Shown one piece after another: positions 32,261-44,300 of a stretch of DNA of 64,000 bases. The notes under the pieces are model-generated. The model did no database searches. It was given only the letters and a program-made list of their open reading frames with translations, and was not told where the DNA came from. The position numbers and the translations under genes are program-made. Position 1 is the first letter of the stretch. The number at the start of each line of letters is the position of its first letter. The stretch lies in NCBI GenBank assembly GCA_023374025.1, contig SIJG01000015.1, positions 1,406,697 through 1,470,696 on the forward strand, given 5' to 3'. Origin of the DNA: Heterodera schachtii. Lineage: Eukaryota; Nematoda; Chromadorea; Rhabditida; Heteroderidae.

Positions 32261-35200
32261 ATGTCCAAATCGGCGACTGATTGGATTAAGCTTATGTTAA
32301 GCACTGGTGAATACGCGGATGTGCACTTTTTGGTGGGGGACGGAGATGAAAAAAAGGCGAGATTTAAAGAGCATAAACATATTTTATTGTCAATAAGTAT
32401 TTTTAGATGTTTCTGAACAATTAACGGATTTTTAAAATCTTTGGTTACTTTTAAAATAAAGTTCAAAAAAATATCTTGATCTATGAGCTATGACTTGGTC
32501 CATTCAGGCCTTGACGAGCCTGGGTTTTCTGGATTTGTGTCCAGGAAATTCAGACCAACGATAAACATGGAAGCATAAGACTTTTTTCGAAATATATAAT
32601 TATATGATTTAATTTCCTTCACCTTCTCCCGTGGGACAATTGAGCTGAAAATTTTTACCAAAAATACTTTACCATAAATATTAAGAAGCACACAGAAAAA
32701 TTTTATGATTTTTTTTAGAAAATGCCCAAATTCGCTGTTAAGAAATTATTTCTTAATTTTTCGCATTATCCCTTTAAGCTTATACCAGCACATCAACTCA
32801 TTTTGAAGAATGCTTCCGATGTATTTGAGGCAATGTTTCGCTTTGACTCAAAGAATGCAAAAGCGGAAAATGGTAAAACGAAACTAAAAACTAATTAGTT
32901 AGGTACAAAAAAAAACTCAAATTTGACATTCAAATTTATTTAAAATGACTAAAATCTTCCAAAAAAATAAAATAAAATTCGTTGAAATAATTAATTTTTG
33001 GAGAATATTTTGAGAAAATTCTTAGGGTGTGTATTGAAGGATATTTGAAAAAAATTTTGAGCTCATGCATTTCTCTTTAAAACCTAATTTGTAAGGTGCA
33101 GATAATAGCTTAAATAACTAAAAATCCCAACCCTAGCACATAATTAGTGATTGAATTTTCAATTAGCCTCTGCTAATTGCCCCGTGGAAGTGCCCGACGT
33201 TGAACCAACAGCGTTCAAAGTGATGTTGAGCTTCATTTATACCGATGATTTGAGCGGATTGAGCGGACACAACGCAATGGCAGTGCTTTACGTAGGTGAA
33301 TTTATTTATTTTTTAAATTAAATTAATGAATTTATTTTTTAATTAGCCAAAAAATACAATATCCCTGGCCTGGTCGGTCCAGCTTTACGAATTCCTGTTT
33401 GGAAACTTCGCAATGTTTTCTTGGGCTTTACCCAGGCTCGCCTTTTTGGATTGGAGGTCGCATATTTAATTTAAAGATTAAATAATTTAATTAAATGCAT
33501 ATGTCTAATTTTCAGCTCCATTTAAATTGTCTTTCAAATGATAATTATTTTTAATTTTAGAATTATGCCAAGGATTGTTTGGATTACATTGATAAAAATG
33601 CGGAAATTTTGATCAAATCAAAGTCATTTCTGGAGATTGATCAAAAATTGTTATGCGAACTTTTGGAAAGAGACCAATTGCAAATCCGTGGAGAAATTTC
33701 TGTTTGGGAAGCAGTAAATTTTTAATTAAATAAAAAGAACAAATTTATTTTAAAAATAATTTCCTATTTAATTTTATTTATTTATTTCGGCACTCCGTTG
33801 GGCCGATGAACAGTGCCATCAAAATGGCATCAATTGTTCAGCAGAAAATCGACGTCAAATGCTTGGCCCGGTTCTATTCAAAATTCGATTTCAATTCTTA
33901 TCAAAAGATGCATTTTCGAAGAAAATTGGTAAATTTTTAATTAAAAAATATTTTTTAAATTTAATTTTTTTAACGCGATTTGTTGCATTTTCTCTTGTTT
34001 TGAGAGTTCGAAAATTTTCTTAAAATGTGGACGAATTTTCTTACTTTCCAATTCAAAAAGGGGCTTTTGTTTAGCCCTAATATATTTTTAAGTTTAAAAA
34101 TCCCCTAATAATAAAATATTGTGTTCACCAGTCATTGCTGCTGAATTATAGTGAAAAAATAATTTTCGGTCTTTTGTTTGAATTCGGGTTTGGCGTTCGA
34201 AATTGGTCGAAATGGATGCCGAATTGGAAAAGGGTCGTTTCGGCGACAGTCCATGTTTTTTGACTATAACTTTTTTCATTGTCAACAAAATCTAACAATC
34301 TTGATATCATTCGAAAGCCCTTCACATGCTCTATTAGCGTTACAAAAAGTAAAAGATTTTCTAGCTTGTAAATTTATTAAGAAAAAACTCCAAAAATTTC
34401 GACTTTTTTGCAATTTCATGTTATAATTTTTTGGTAATTGTCTAATCGTGAAACAATAGCTTAAAAACAGCTTCTAAACATGTTAAGCTTTCGAATGATA
34501 CCAAGATTATCGGATTTGGTTGACAATAAAAAGAGTTATATTCAATAGTCCAAAAACTTGGGCTGGAGCCGAAACGACCCCTACTCTGCCGAATTCGTGT
34601 GATCAATGACTCCGAAAACCTATTAATTGGAATTTGTTATGGGTTATTTTTTGTTTTGTATAAGAGCCCCCAGACCCGAGGGCCTTTAACACAAGTGAAA
34701 TATAAGAGATTTGGAATATATTTTATAAATTTTGATCCGGAAAGGGATTTTTCCTTCTTTTTTTACAGTTCCCTCCAACGTTTTAACGGCGGAAGAAGTG
34801 ATCAGCGTGGAAAAATACCATAACCATCTTTCCGATGACATACTGTGCCCACTGCAATTTTTGAATCGGAATCGATGTTCAAGTTTTGAGACACTTCTGA
34901 TGGACATTGAAAAAATGAGGAACTTTTCGCTTGAACCATTCGGGAGTCGTCGATACAGCGAAACATTGAGCAAAAAGGGAATGTTGTGGAAAATGGAAAC
35001 AGCAATAAATAGGACGAGGAGTGACCATGGCACTGATAATAATGATAAGAAATGTTTATCACTTTACCTTTTGTGCGCCCCTTCAACGGCGGAAGGTGTG
35101 AAAATTATTTAATATTCCATTTTATTTTATTTAAAAATAATAATTTTAAATTTACGATCCGAATTGGAGCTGCGCTTGTTCGGCAACCTTTCAAATTGTC

Positions 35201-35474
35201 TCTCGAATGAATGATGAAGCGAAGAATTGGACTGACAAATTCAGTGCAGTTTTTACCAATTCAAATAAGGGCTGGGGATTCCCTTCTTTCATTACACTTG
35301 CGGTGAGTTTGTCTCCCTTAATTGACTTAATTAGGGACAATTAAGGAATTGATGGACCCGAGCAATGGCTTTTATGACAAAGACGAAGACAAAGTGACAT
35401 TGGCCATTCACTTCATTGTAAATCCAAATCAGGAAACTGGCCGTAAATTCCAATCACTTTTGGACCCAAAATAA
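32261..35474 (+). CDS. BTB-BACK domain protein, possibly decaying
   Basis: Start MSKSATDWIKLML; BTB residues YADVHFLVGD and HKHILL, then NASDVFEAMF (32812-32873), then FKVMLSFIYTDDL (33167-33294) and KKYNIPGL (33349-). BACK segment: RLFGLENYAKDCLDYID, SEIDQKLLCELLERDQL type motif, then RWADEQCHQNGINCSAENRR. The C-terminal half (34769-35474) resembles the nematode BTB/PHR-type partner domain, with SDHGTD, LYLLCAP, PNWSCACSATF and ELMDPSNGFYDKDEDKVTL, ending at TAA 35472. Such proteins usually act as Cul3 ligase substrate adaptors. Two acceptors where the frame requires AG read TTTCG (about 33790) and TTTACG (about 35156). The first BTB junction is unclear, and a foldback element sits in the intron 33930-34768. 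This may be a damaged paralogue or an assembly problem. Confidence 0.8.
34222..34585. mobile_element. Foldback/MITE-like element in BTB intron
   Basis: Inverted ends AGGGTCGTTTCGGC (left, about 34230) and GCCGAAACGACCCC (right, ending about 34583). Inner arms also pair: ACTATAACTTTTTTCATTGT, ATCATTCGAAAGC on the left against GCTTTCGAATGAT on the right. The inner arm resembles the element at 52919-53304. No coding frame. Confidence 0.75.
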
Positions 35475-36471
35475 ATCGGGAAAAACTGGATCAGATCATC
35501 TTTCTGTCTGATGAACCTGCTTTATTCTTATCATTTGCACATTTTGCCTAGTTTGGAATTTCATTTTTGGATCAACGTTTTGCTCAAGTGTCGTGGACGG
35601 GGTTTGGTGTCCTCGGAATTGGCCAGAATAATGTTCCATAAATATCCATTAAAAATGTGTCGACCCGTTAAATTAAACTAAATAAATTATTTGGCAAATT
35701 GTGCCAATTCATTTTCAAATATGCGCTTCTCCTCTTTATTCTTCTGCCGGTGTCTTCACTCTTATGGCTTACAATTAGTATTATAAGACTGACAAAACTC
35801 CATGCCAATAATGAGAAATGGAGAAGAAATGCTGCAATTTTCTACCAATATTAGCTGACAAATTGATTGAGATGGCATAATAAATTAATTGATTATTTTT
35901 CAAATCAAATACTTAAATAGGTAATTAATTTACGGTTCTTTGTCCTTGGAATTAATTTTGAAACATTTTAAAATATCACTGATTAAATAGGTGATAAAAT
36001 AATTGCTAATTTTTCGAGATAATTTTCCAATTGAAATGCTTTGAATTTTGTAAATTTGGCAAGATTCAATTTTAACAGGCGCATAAAGGCAAAAGTTCAA
36101 AAAAAATTATAAGCGACATTTAACAGTAAAGCAAATTCCTTCTAATTTGGGACGGTAATAAAAAAAGAAGAGAAATGTAAGTTTAATTATTTTCATTTTG
36201 TATTTTTCTTCTCCTGTACTCTCTCTTTAACTCTGCCTTCTTTTCCTATGTTTCGTTGTGTTTCTCTCCTTCTTTTTTATGGTTTTTGTCTGCTATTGCC
36301 AATGGAAAGAAAAAGAAACGAGAAACGCAGAGAGAGAGAGAGAGAGAAAGCAGCGCACTGGGTGAGAGAGTATGTAATTTCCGCACAAATTCCATCGTTT
36401 CTCTCCATTTTTTGAACCCATCTCTCTTTTCATTTGTCTTTTGCCTTTCCTTTCCCTGTCCCCCTTCTCTT
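35475..36471. other. Intergenic; upstream of U1 gene
   Basis: AT-rich spacer; the last 250 bases are pyrimidine-rich with a (GA)n run at about 36329-36345. No snRNA proximal element could be fixed without a species consensus. Confidence 0.5.
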
Positions 36472-36636
36472 AAACTTACCTGGCTGGGGAGTTCCTGCGA
36501 TCAACAAGGCAGGTCTCCTGTGGCGAGGCTCCACCATTGCACTTTCGGTTGGGGCTGACCCGCAGGGCGGTCCCGAACTGGGATAGGCCCACAGCTAAAT
36601 TTTTGAGTGTGGGGGACGGCGTTCGCGCCTCCCCTT
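36472..36636 (+). ncRNA. U1: U1 spliceosomal snRNA
   Basis: The 5' end AAACTTACCTGGC contains the sequence that pairs with 5' splice sites. Stem-loop I has the U1-70K loop GATCAACAAGG (36499-36509); stem-loop II has the U1A-type loop ATTGCACTTTCGG (from 36536); GGGGCTGACC follows. The Sm site AAATTTTTGAG lies at 36598-36608, then terminal stem-loop IV GGGGGACGGCGTTCGCGCC and CCCC. Length (about 165 nt) and order fit metazoan U1, and the 5' end matches nematode U1 closely. The 3' end is set at the base of the last stem. Overlapping minus-strand open frame is meaningless. It is the snRNP that recognises donors; the only snRNA seen in the window. Confidence 0.96.
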
Positions 36637-36715
36637 TAAAGTCAGTTTCTCCCCTGTTGTTCTCGTACAAAAACGGCCTCTGAAGTGGTTCGTTGATCCT
36701 GAAGTGTTCGCAAAT

Positions 36716-37035
36716 GTGGTCGTTGATCACAAATCTGATACCCATTTCTACCAATTCCGAATCCGGACCCGAACAAAAAGTCGAAAGTTTAATTTTCGCA
36801 TTTTTCGTTTTAAAAACTACTGAAATACACGGAAAAACTGAAACTGATCATCTGTATTCCAGCTACCCCGAAAACCGCTTAAAACGTATTTTAATGACTT
36901 TAAATATAATTTTTCAGGAAAGATGTCAAAACAGAAAAGAATTTTCACCAAAATTCACTTAACGGAATCACGTCCCGGGTTCGGAATTGGTCGAAATGGG
37001 TATCAGCTTCGTGATCAGCGACCTCGAAAACCCCA
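36716..37035. repeat. Inverted pair of a dispersed repeat
   Basis: About 60 bp (TACCAATTCCGAATCC side, 36716-36775) recurs inverted at 36972-37030 (GGAATTGGTCGAAATGGGTA, then GTGATCAGCGACC). Related pieces occur at 28921-28975 and flank the foldback at 34185-34220 and 34590-34620. The spacer between arms has no gene. Confidence 0.7.
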
Positions 37036-37497
37036 TAAAAAGTTGTTTTACACGATTTTTGAAAATTTTTATTTTTTTTTGAAAAATGGGGGGAACAGAC
37101 TAAACTATTGTATTACCCGCACTTCTCTCAAGTTTCAATAATAAATTCGTCACATTTATTTATAGGAAAATTTGCAAAAAAAATAGAAATTTTGGTAATC
37201 GGTTAATTTAAAAAGAAAATGGGGTGGAGAAATATCAAAAAATAAGAATTTGTAAATGCAAAAGGCAATTTTGGTAGTAAAGAATTAAGAGAGAGGATCA
37301 CATCAGCGTCGATCGAATAACCCATTTTATTTTTTCTCGAATTTCGCTGCCATCGCTTTCACATTTATCTTCGCTTCTGCCCCTCCTTTTTCCTCCTTCG
37401 CTTTGATTGTCGGTGGTTTCGTTGGCATTTTTGGCTGTTTTTGCTGTACTGCCTGAACTCTTTGGTTAGTGCTGTTGTTGCTCATTTCCTTAACCAT

Positions 37498-40400
37498 TTA
37501 CTTTTTCTCCGCTTTTATGTACATTTTTATGGGGCGGCGGCGGTGGCGGAGGAGTCTCAACGCCGTTTCGGTGCTGATGGTCATACTGTAATTTTGGAAT
37601 AGGGGATTACGGTACGGTTGTTGTGCAGCAATTACCGTTTGCTGTTCCTGTTGTTGTTGTGCCCTTTGGTCTGCTATTGTTGTTCTTGTCGGCTGCTGTT
37701 CGTCGGAGGAAGTCGACCCGCCCGTGTCATAGCCCGGGTGCGCGACCAACGAGCGCTGTTCCGCCAACGATGGCACAACCCCTCCCCTTGTGCCATTATT
37801 TCCCTTTTTGGCTGGTTTTGTTGCCATTTGTTGGAATGCCGTGACATTGTTGAAATATTGGACATTCGATGTTGAAGATGGCACAAAGTTGGAGGGCTAA
37901 GTAATTTTAATCACTATCTTAAACTGTACCAAATCCCAGCCGGCTAACGGGACTTTCACATTTTTGTATTTATATAAGAAACATGAATTTTACGCTGTAA
38001 TATTGAATAATTGTTGAAAAACATTGGTCCAATTAAATGTTTCCATTAAACTATTTGAGAAAGGAATTTTTCGAATTAGTGGCAATAAAAAATCGCTAAT
38101 CGAATAATTATTTAAAGCGATTGTTTGTTACCCCAAAGATCACCTGCTTTTGTTGGCTCTCAGCAACTTTGAGCACTGCTGCGCGTGATCCGCCCATTAT
38201 GTACGGTTTGGTGGCATCCACACGGAGAACCTTAAATAATTAAATTAATTAATTATAAATAATGATTAATTTTTACTTCAACTCGCGAGGCGCCGCCGGC
38301 CCCCGCCACGTCGTCGCCCCAAACGGCGTTCAAACTGTGCCGGTGCATGTGCAAAACGGAAGAAGTGCCCGGGGGCGGCGGCGGCGCTTTTCGCGTGGGT
38401 TCAAGTCGGAAGGAGCGCAGCTCCAGCGAGACACGAAGCTTGTACCAAATTCTGGGCCAAAATAATTTTGATGAAAAAAGCATCTACGGTGCCAAAAAAT
38501 GCCAATTTTACTATTGTAAATTATGTTATAATTTCTTTTTTTGGTTTTGTTTTTTGACCCACTTTTTGTGCAACCAAAAGCCACGTTTCCGCCTACAATA
38601 AATGCTGGCCAACGAGAAGAGGACAAAAGTGACGACAAGCAAATAGAGGAGGGCCAGCCCGGGATTGAACACGTGCCCACCCGCCGGACCACTGTTCACC
38701 GAACCGCCGGGGCCCGGCAAATCGCAGGCGACGCCCTAAAGCGTTAAGGGACGTCAATTAAGCAATCATTTAAATAAATAAATTTAAATGATGATTAGTT
38801 GGCAGATTATCATTCTCATTTACCCCGTATCCCGAAACGCAGTGACAATTGCCCATGTTGTTGCAAATGCCTTTGCCGTTGCAGTCCTCGGGTTGGCATT
38901 TGCTCACCATTTGAAGCACATCAGACGCATTGCGACATTGGGCATCGACACAAAGCTAAAAACATACAAAAAATTGAGAAAAAAATTGTTAAAAGGAAGA
39001 CAGCAGAGAAAATTGAGGAAATTACATTATTAATTACTTTTAATTGGTTTTTTCTCGTATTCCGTGGATTAGAAATAGATAAAAGTAATTAAGGATAAAG
39101 TGCTCATTCCTATTTTTTCCATAGGTTAACTTGATGGCATTGATATTTTGTTTTTATTTGTTACTTCCGTTTTAAGTGCCCAAATGAATGCCAATTTTCC
39201 ACCGACTTTGTCCTTGCCGCAACGCGCCCCATTTGGCACCATCCCCGGGTCGACCGCCCGCTTTTTGCCCACGCCGGTCATTGTGGTGCGCACCACGCGG
39301 CACTGCACGTCGTGGCCGGCCGTGTCGCGCACAAAATTGTACGCCGCGTACACCGTGGACGGATCGCCAAACACGGGCCGCTCACTTTCGTGCTGACACT
39401 GCAGCCGACCACAAGTGACGTCACTGACAAAAGACAACAAATTGCCAAAGTCGAGACTCTCGACAACAATTAAAAAGGGCTATCCAACAACATTAATTTT
39501 CGAAAGTGTTTGCCCCCACCTTTTCTTACAGCGATGGTATTGGTCTTTGGCTTGGTCGTAGCCGCAGTTGCCGCTGAATGAGCCGTATTCGTTGTACGCG
39601 TAGCATTCCGCGATGGAATTCTTCGCGGTCGGGCCCCAAATGAAGCGGCACTGCCCCTCACGACTGCCACACACGCCTTGGTAGCAAAAGTCCTGCAACT
39701 TATTTATTTTTGGTTTTGGCAAATCCTAAATGAACAGAACACAATGCCAAAATATGCACTTTTGGAAGAGGCAAAACAAAGATTTTTTAGTTATTCATCA
39801 TATGATTTCACCGGAATTTACCTCCAAATTCTTGGGACATGTGTGGCCATCCTGGACAAAAAAGTCGGCTAAAATGGAAAAGAAATTGGCAATTTTACAG
39901 CAATTTGTTCTTACGAGGACAAATTGGGTTTGTGCCGTCGCAATATTCGGGCAAATCGCACTCATTGGCCTCTTCCCGACAAACGGTGGACCGACCCTTC
40001 GGCTTGCACTGCTCCAAATCGCAGCATTCGCCGTCGGCACATTCAGCTCCCTGGACATAGCAAAGTTGGCATGGAATTACATTGGCATTAAACCCACTTT
40101 GGCCAATTTGCACTCAGCGGCCACACAGCACCGATTAGGGCACGACTCGGTGGAGCCGCAGTCGCATTGCTCGCCCTCCTCAAGGATGCCATTGCCGCAC
40201 TTGGCACCGCCAAACACAGCGTTCGGCACGTTGTTCAGGCAATAGTCGACGCCGCGCCGAAAGCCGGAAGAAAGCGTGTCCAGGGAACAGTCGGAGAAGA
40301 AGGAAGTGGCATTGACACTGGAAAAGAACACAAAAGCATATTAAAAAGTAAGCATTTGAACTAAGATTGGATAGGTTGAGTGTCCGAATTAATTAGTTTA

Positions 40401-42719
40401 AATGCAATTTAATTGCTTCAATTTTTTGAATTCATAAAAGACTTTAAGGCATTCATCAGATTTTTTGGAGATTGGTTCATTTAGTGCCCATTATCATCAT
40501 TAAATTATCCAAAAAACAGTTGCAACTTGCTGCTGGCCGGTGCCATGATGCATTGTTGCGCTGGGCATTTGCAAGGCTCGGGATAGCCGGCATCGTGGTC
40601 CATTCTGCAAAAGAAAATAAGTTCTAGTGGTGTAAAAAGCGTTAATTGGCTGTGCCAACCCAAAATTGTGGCCCATTTCATGCGCTACGGTCAGCCCAAC
40701 AAATGCTGGCAGTTCGGCATGGTCAACGATGACGCCTCCGCTGAACTCAAAGGAGCACATTGTGCCCTGAAATTCGGAAATAAAAAATATTAAATTTGTG
40801 CAAATTAATCTTGAAAGTGAAATTCTCGACTCTAAACTCTCGGCATTTTTACCCTTTTCTGAGGGTCCGTGCCATTGAAATATTTTCTCCCATTTTACCT
40901 TATACGCTTTTCCGATAACAGCACCGAAGCGAACATCGCTAAAAGAATTATTTAATTGTTATTTGAATATTCTAAAATAAATATTTTAATAAAATTCGGT
41001 TTTTTAAATTCAATTAGATAATCGTCTATTTTTTTAATTTAATCATTTTTACGTCAGCAATTGCGCGTTGTCATGTCCGTGCTCAGCGAGCACTTTTTTG
41101 CGAAAGCCGAGAAAGTCGCGCAGTGTTTTGTCCGCCTCCTCCGTCACTTCGATCGGTGCGTTCGCTTCGCGCCAAATGTCCGCCCATACCAACGCCACGC
41201 GGATGTTCAGAGGGGCGTAAAGCTAACAGAAAAAGCATTAATCACAATTAGTTAATCAAAAGATAAATATTTTTTAAATGCCATCGCCGTACCGAATTGA
41301 CGGCGCTGGCAATGGACTGCAGACGGTCGTGCACACGCTGCTCATTCGACTCGTATTTTTTGTACTAAAAATAGCATAAATAATTAATTTAAAAATTATT
41401 TTTATACATATTTTGTGATGTTCCGAATAATTGAGGTACCGTACAAAATACCGTACCACCGAATTGTCGGCGATGAAGACGAGCTCAACATAGCGCCGTT
41501 TGCCGTCAATGTATTCCGCGTAATATTCCGGCATTTTTGGGCTTTTGCCAATGCTTGGCGCACTAATTTGGTGACCTTCTCCGTCTCGCTTTGTCCTCGA
41601 AAGGCCAATGTCTAAGCAAATTGGGGAAAATAAAAAAGTGACTCAAAATTTGAAAAAAGCGTAAAAAATAAAATTTTAATAATTTCAAATACAAAAAGTG
41701 ACTAATTGAAGTGTTTAATTAGAATTCTTTTGTTTTTGCTGTGTCAAATCTCCCTGTAATTTTCTCGGCACCTTTTGCGGATGAGGGCCATTCACAAGAA
41801 TTGCCGGGATGGTCGGGCACCAAATAAAATGTGCCGGAATTATCAGGCAAAACACCGAGCGCAAATGTACGACCATTGAGACGAAGAAAGCCACTGAAAA
41901 ATAGGAAAATTAAAAGAAAAATTTGATGAAAATGGGCTTATATTTTTTACAATTCTTAAAATTAATGAACAAAAATTTCAAAGAATCAAAAAATTCAAAA
42001 ATTAATAATAAAAAGATGTTTTCAGTTTTTTAGAGATGAAAAAGGAAAAAGAATTTTATTTAGATTTCAAAAGGAACTCAAAATCCACATTTAACCATAA
42101 TCCCAAAAATTGAGTGATTTTGGCATTTTCAGGCCATGCCATGATATTCAGTCGGTTGCTAATGGCACTCCCCCCATTTGCTTTCCTATTTCGGCACTTG
42201 CTTTATGTCTTGCGGATATTCGCCAACACTTAACGCACTGTGCTCATCGGTTAGCGAATTAATCGCCTCGTAATGGCGCATTGAACCCTAAAAATGATGG
42301 GTTTTAATTGATGTTTAAAAACAAAAAAAATACTTTGTGCTGTGAAGAGGAATTTTTGAGAGAAGCGCCAAGCAATTTGCTGGAAAAAATGGAATTTAAA
42401 TTTCAAAAAATAGAATGGAATAAATTAACTGATTTGGCCAAAAGTGGAGGCGAATGCCATTGGCGGAGGAGGGCAAAAGAATGGGAGAAGGGGCAAAATG
42501 GAGCCAAAAAGGCGAGTCGGACAGAAGAGCCTGTGGAAAACATTAAAAATAATAATTAAAATTAATTACTTAATTATTGTTTAAGCGCACAATGTTAGTG
42601 AGATCTTTGGCGCTGAGAAATTGTTGAGCAGCATTTTCTGGCAAAAGTTCGGGAAGAGATCCGTCATTTGAAGACCACACAAAGACTGGGCACCGTTTTA
42701 AGCCAACGCCGAGGTCCAT
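37498..42719 (-). CDS. ADAM metalloprotease-disintegrin, membrane-anchored
   Basis: About 17 exons. Prodomain pieces lie at 42719-42585, about 42285-42190 and about 41895-41765. The metalloprotease begins [14 protein letters not shown] (about 41500) and holds the zinc site AHEMGHNFG joined to MDHD across an intron (about 40670/40610), so it should be catalytic. The disintegrin ([27 protein letters not shown], 40290-39900) precedes a Cys-rich domain (FWGP-like [15 protein letters not shown]), an EGF module ([15 protein letters not shown], about 38870), a transmembrane segment ([20 protein letters not shown], about 38640) and a cytoplasmic tail with a PPPPP SH3-type motif. Domain order and zinc site fit the meltrin/ADM-2 type. 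Shedding of surface proteins is its expected role. No signal peptide was found at 42719, so a first exon may be missed upstream. The minus-strand stop is at 37498. Confidence 0.93.
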
Positions 42720-44300
42720 TTCAAATTAAATCAAAATAATTGTCATAAAATTTTATTTTAATTTTCAAAAATAAATAATTAAAATGTCTATTAAATAAAT
42801 ACTTATTCCCCAGTAATTCTCCCTTTTGTTTAGGTTATGGCCAATATAAAAGTGTCCCCCTCTTTTTTGGGAATTAAATTAAATTAAAATAAAATAGGGA
42901 AATTTCGCTTTTTATTTTGTCTGACTCACAAAATATTTGCTATTTAATTGGGCACATTTAGCAGAATAAATAATATATTTATTGATCGTGGCGAAAAATG
43001 TGAGGAAAAAAAGGGGGGAAAGGGGGGGGGGAGGACGACGAAAGGAATGACAGCACAAAATGAAAAATGTGACTGGGGCAAAGCACAAAACATCGGACGG
43101 ACGGCGGGAGGGACACGGGGCACGACCATAAAAATCCCAAAATGACACTTAACTTTTTTTGGGGGGGGGGGGGAATTCATTAAATTACTAATAAATAAAT
43201 AAATAATTGACTTGGCAAAGAATGGAAAAACAAAACATTATTTATTAAAATAAAATGGAAATTAAAAAATAATAAATTTTAATTAATTTAAAGAATCGTT
43301 TAAATGAATAGAATGGCAATATTTTTTGCAAGTTCTCTTTTGCTATTTTTGCACTTTTTCTTTGCTTGGCCAATTTTCTCTCAAATAATTAAACCCAATA
43401 ATTTGCCTAATTGTACATTTAATTACATTTTTTTTTCATTTGTGGCTGATTTTGCAATTAAATTCATGAGTTTTGAAGGTCATCCCAATGCATTCATTCA
43501 TTTTGTTTTATTTGTCGCCATTTGGTGCCAGCCTAACGGAATGACCTTAAAAAGTCATTGAAAGCGGCGAATTCAATTCCGAAAAATGCAAAATCTATCC
43601 GAACACTTTTCCATTAATTTTAATGAGTATTTCTGAACAAATCTTCGTTTCATAAATTTTAGAAAGAAAAAGACTCAAAACATCGGAATTTATTGGAAAG
43701 GCTTTTGGATTTTTTCTCGTGGAAATATTAATATTGAACCGTTCTAATGACCATCGCCAGAAATTATTTATTTTATTAGAATTTTTGAATAAAATTAATT
43801 TCCAATTAGCTTAAATATGACAGTTCTTATGGGTAAATCAGTTGGGAAACAATCGAATAAAGCCCAATGGAGCAGCTTTTTGTACCCCAAACTGCCAACC
43901 CTAATTATCATTTATCTATTCATTTTTTAATTTATATGTAAAAGAAAGAATTGGAAGTATAATACAGGTATAAATACTTCTTGAGTTCTTCAGTCATTTG
44001 CATTCTTATATTTTTTCTCACCATTTAGTAAGTAACAGTATAACAAAAATTGCATCCATCAAAGAAGAAATTTTTCAATTTAAAGAAATTTAATAGCTTT
44101 TAACCTTCGCCGAATTTGTAATGATTAATTTATTCATTAAATAAACATTTGAAAAGGATTGTTTACCAAAAACTAATACTAAATTCGATTGAGTCACTAA
44201 AAATTAAAAATCATTTCTATGCTAAAATGTGTTACAAAATATTAATAATTAAAAGGATCATTTGGATCGGCAATTGACGTTATCAATAAGCAGTGCCTAA
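42720..44300. other. Intergenic; G tracts; doubtful secreted ORF
   Basis: Holds two poly-G runs (43022-43031; 43161-43173). A + strand frame at 43304-43561 starts with a strongly hydrophobic segment (MAIFFASSLLLFLHFFFAW) but the rest has no motif, and AT/T-rich DNA readily gives such frames, so it is left uncalled. Confidence 0.45.

Noticed and set aside
36476..36754. 92-codon minus-strand frame over the U1 locus
   Set aside because: Antisense to a structurally complete U1 snRNA.
43304..43561. 85-codon frame with a hydrophobic start
   Set aside because: T-rich DNA easily encodes Phe/Leu runs; the remainder shows no family, duplicate or cysteine pattern. Could be a secreted peptide if expression is shown.
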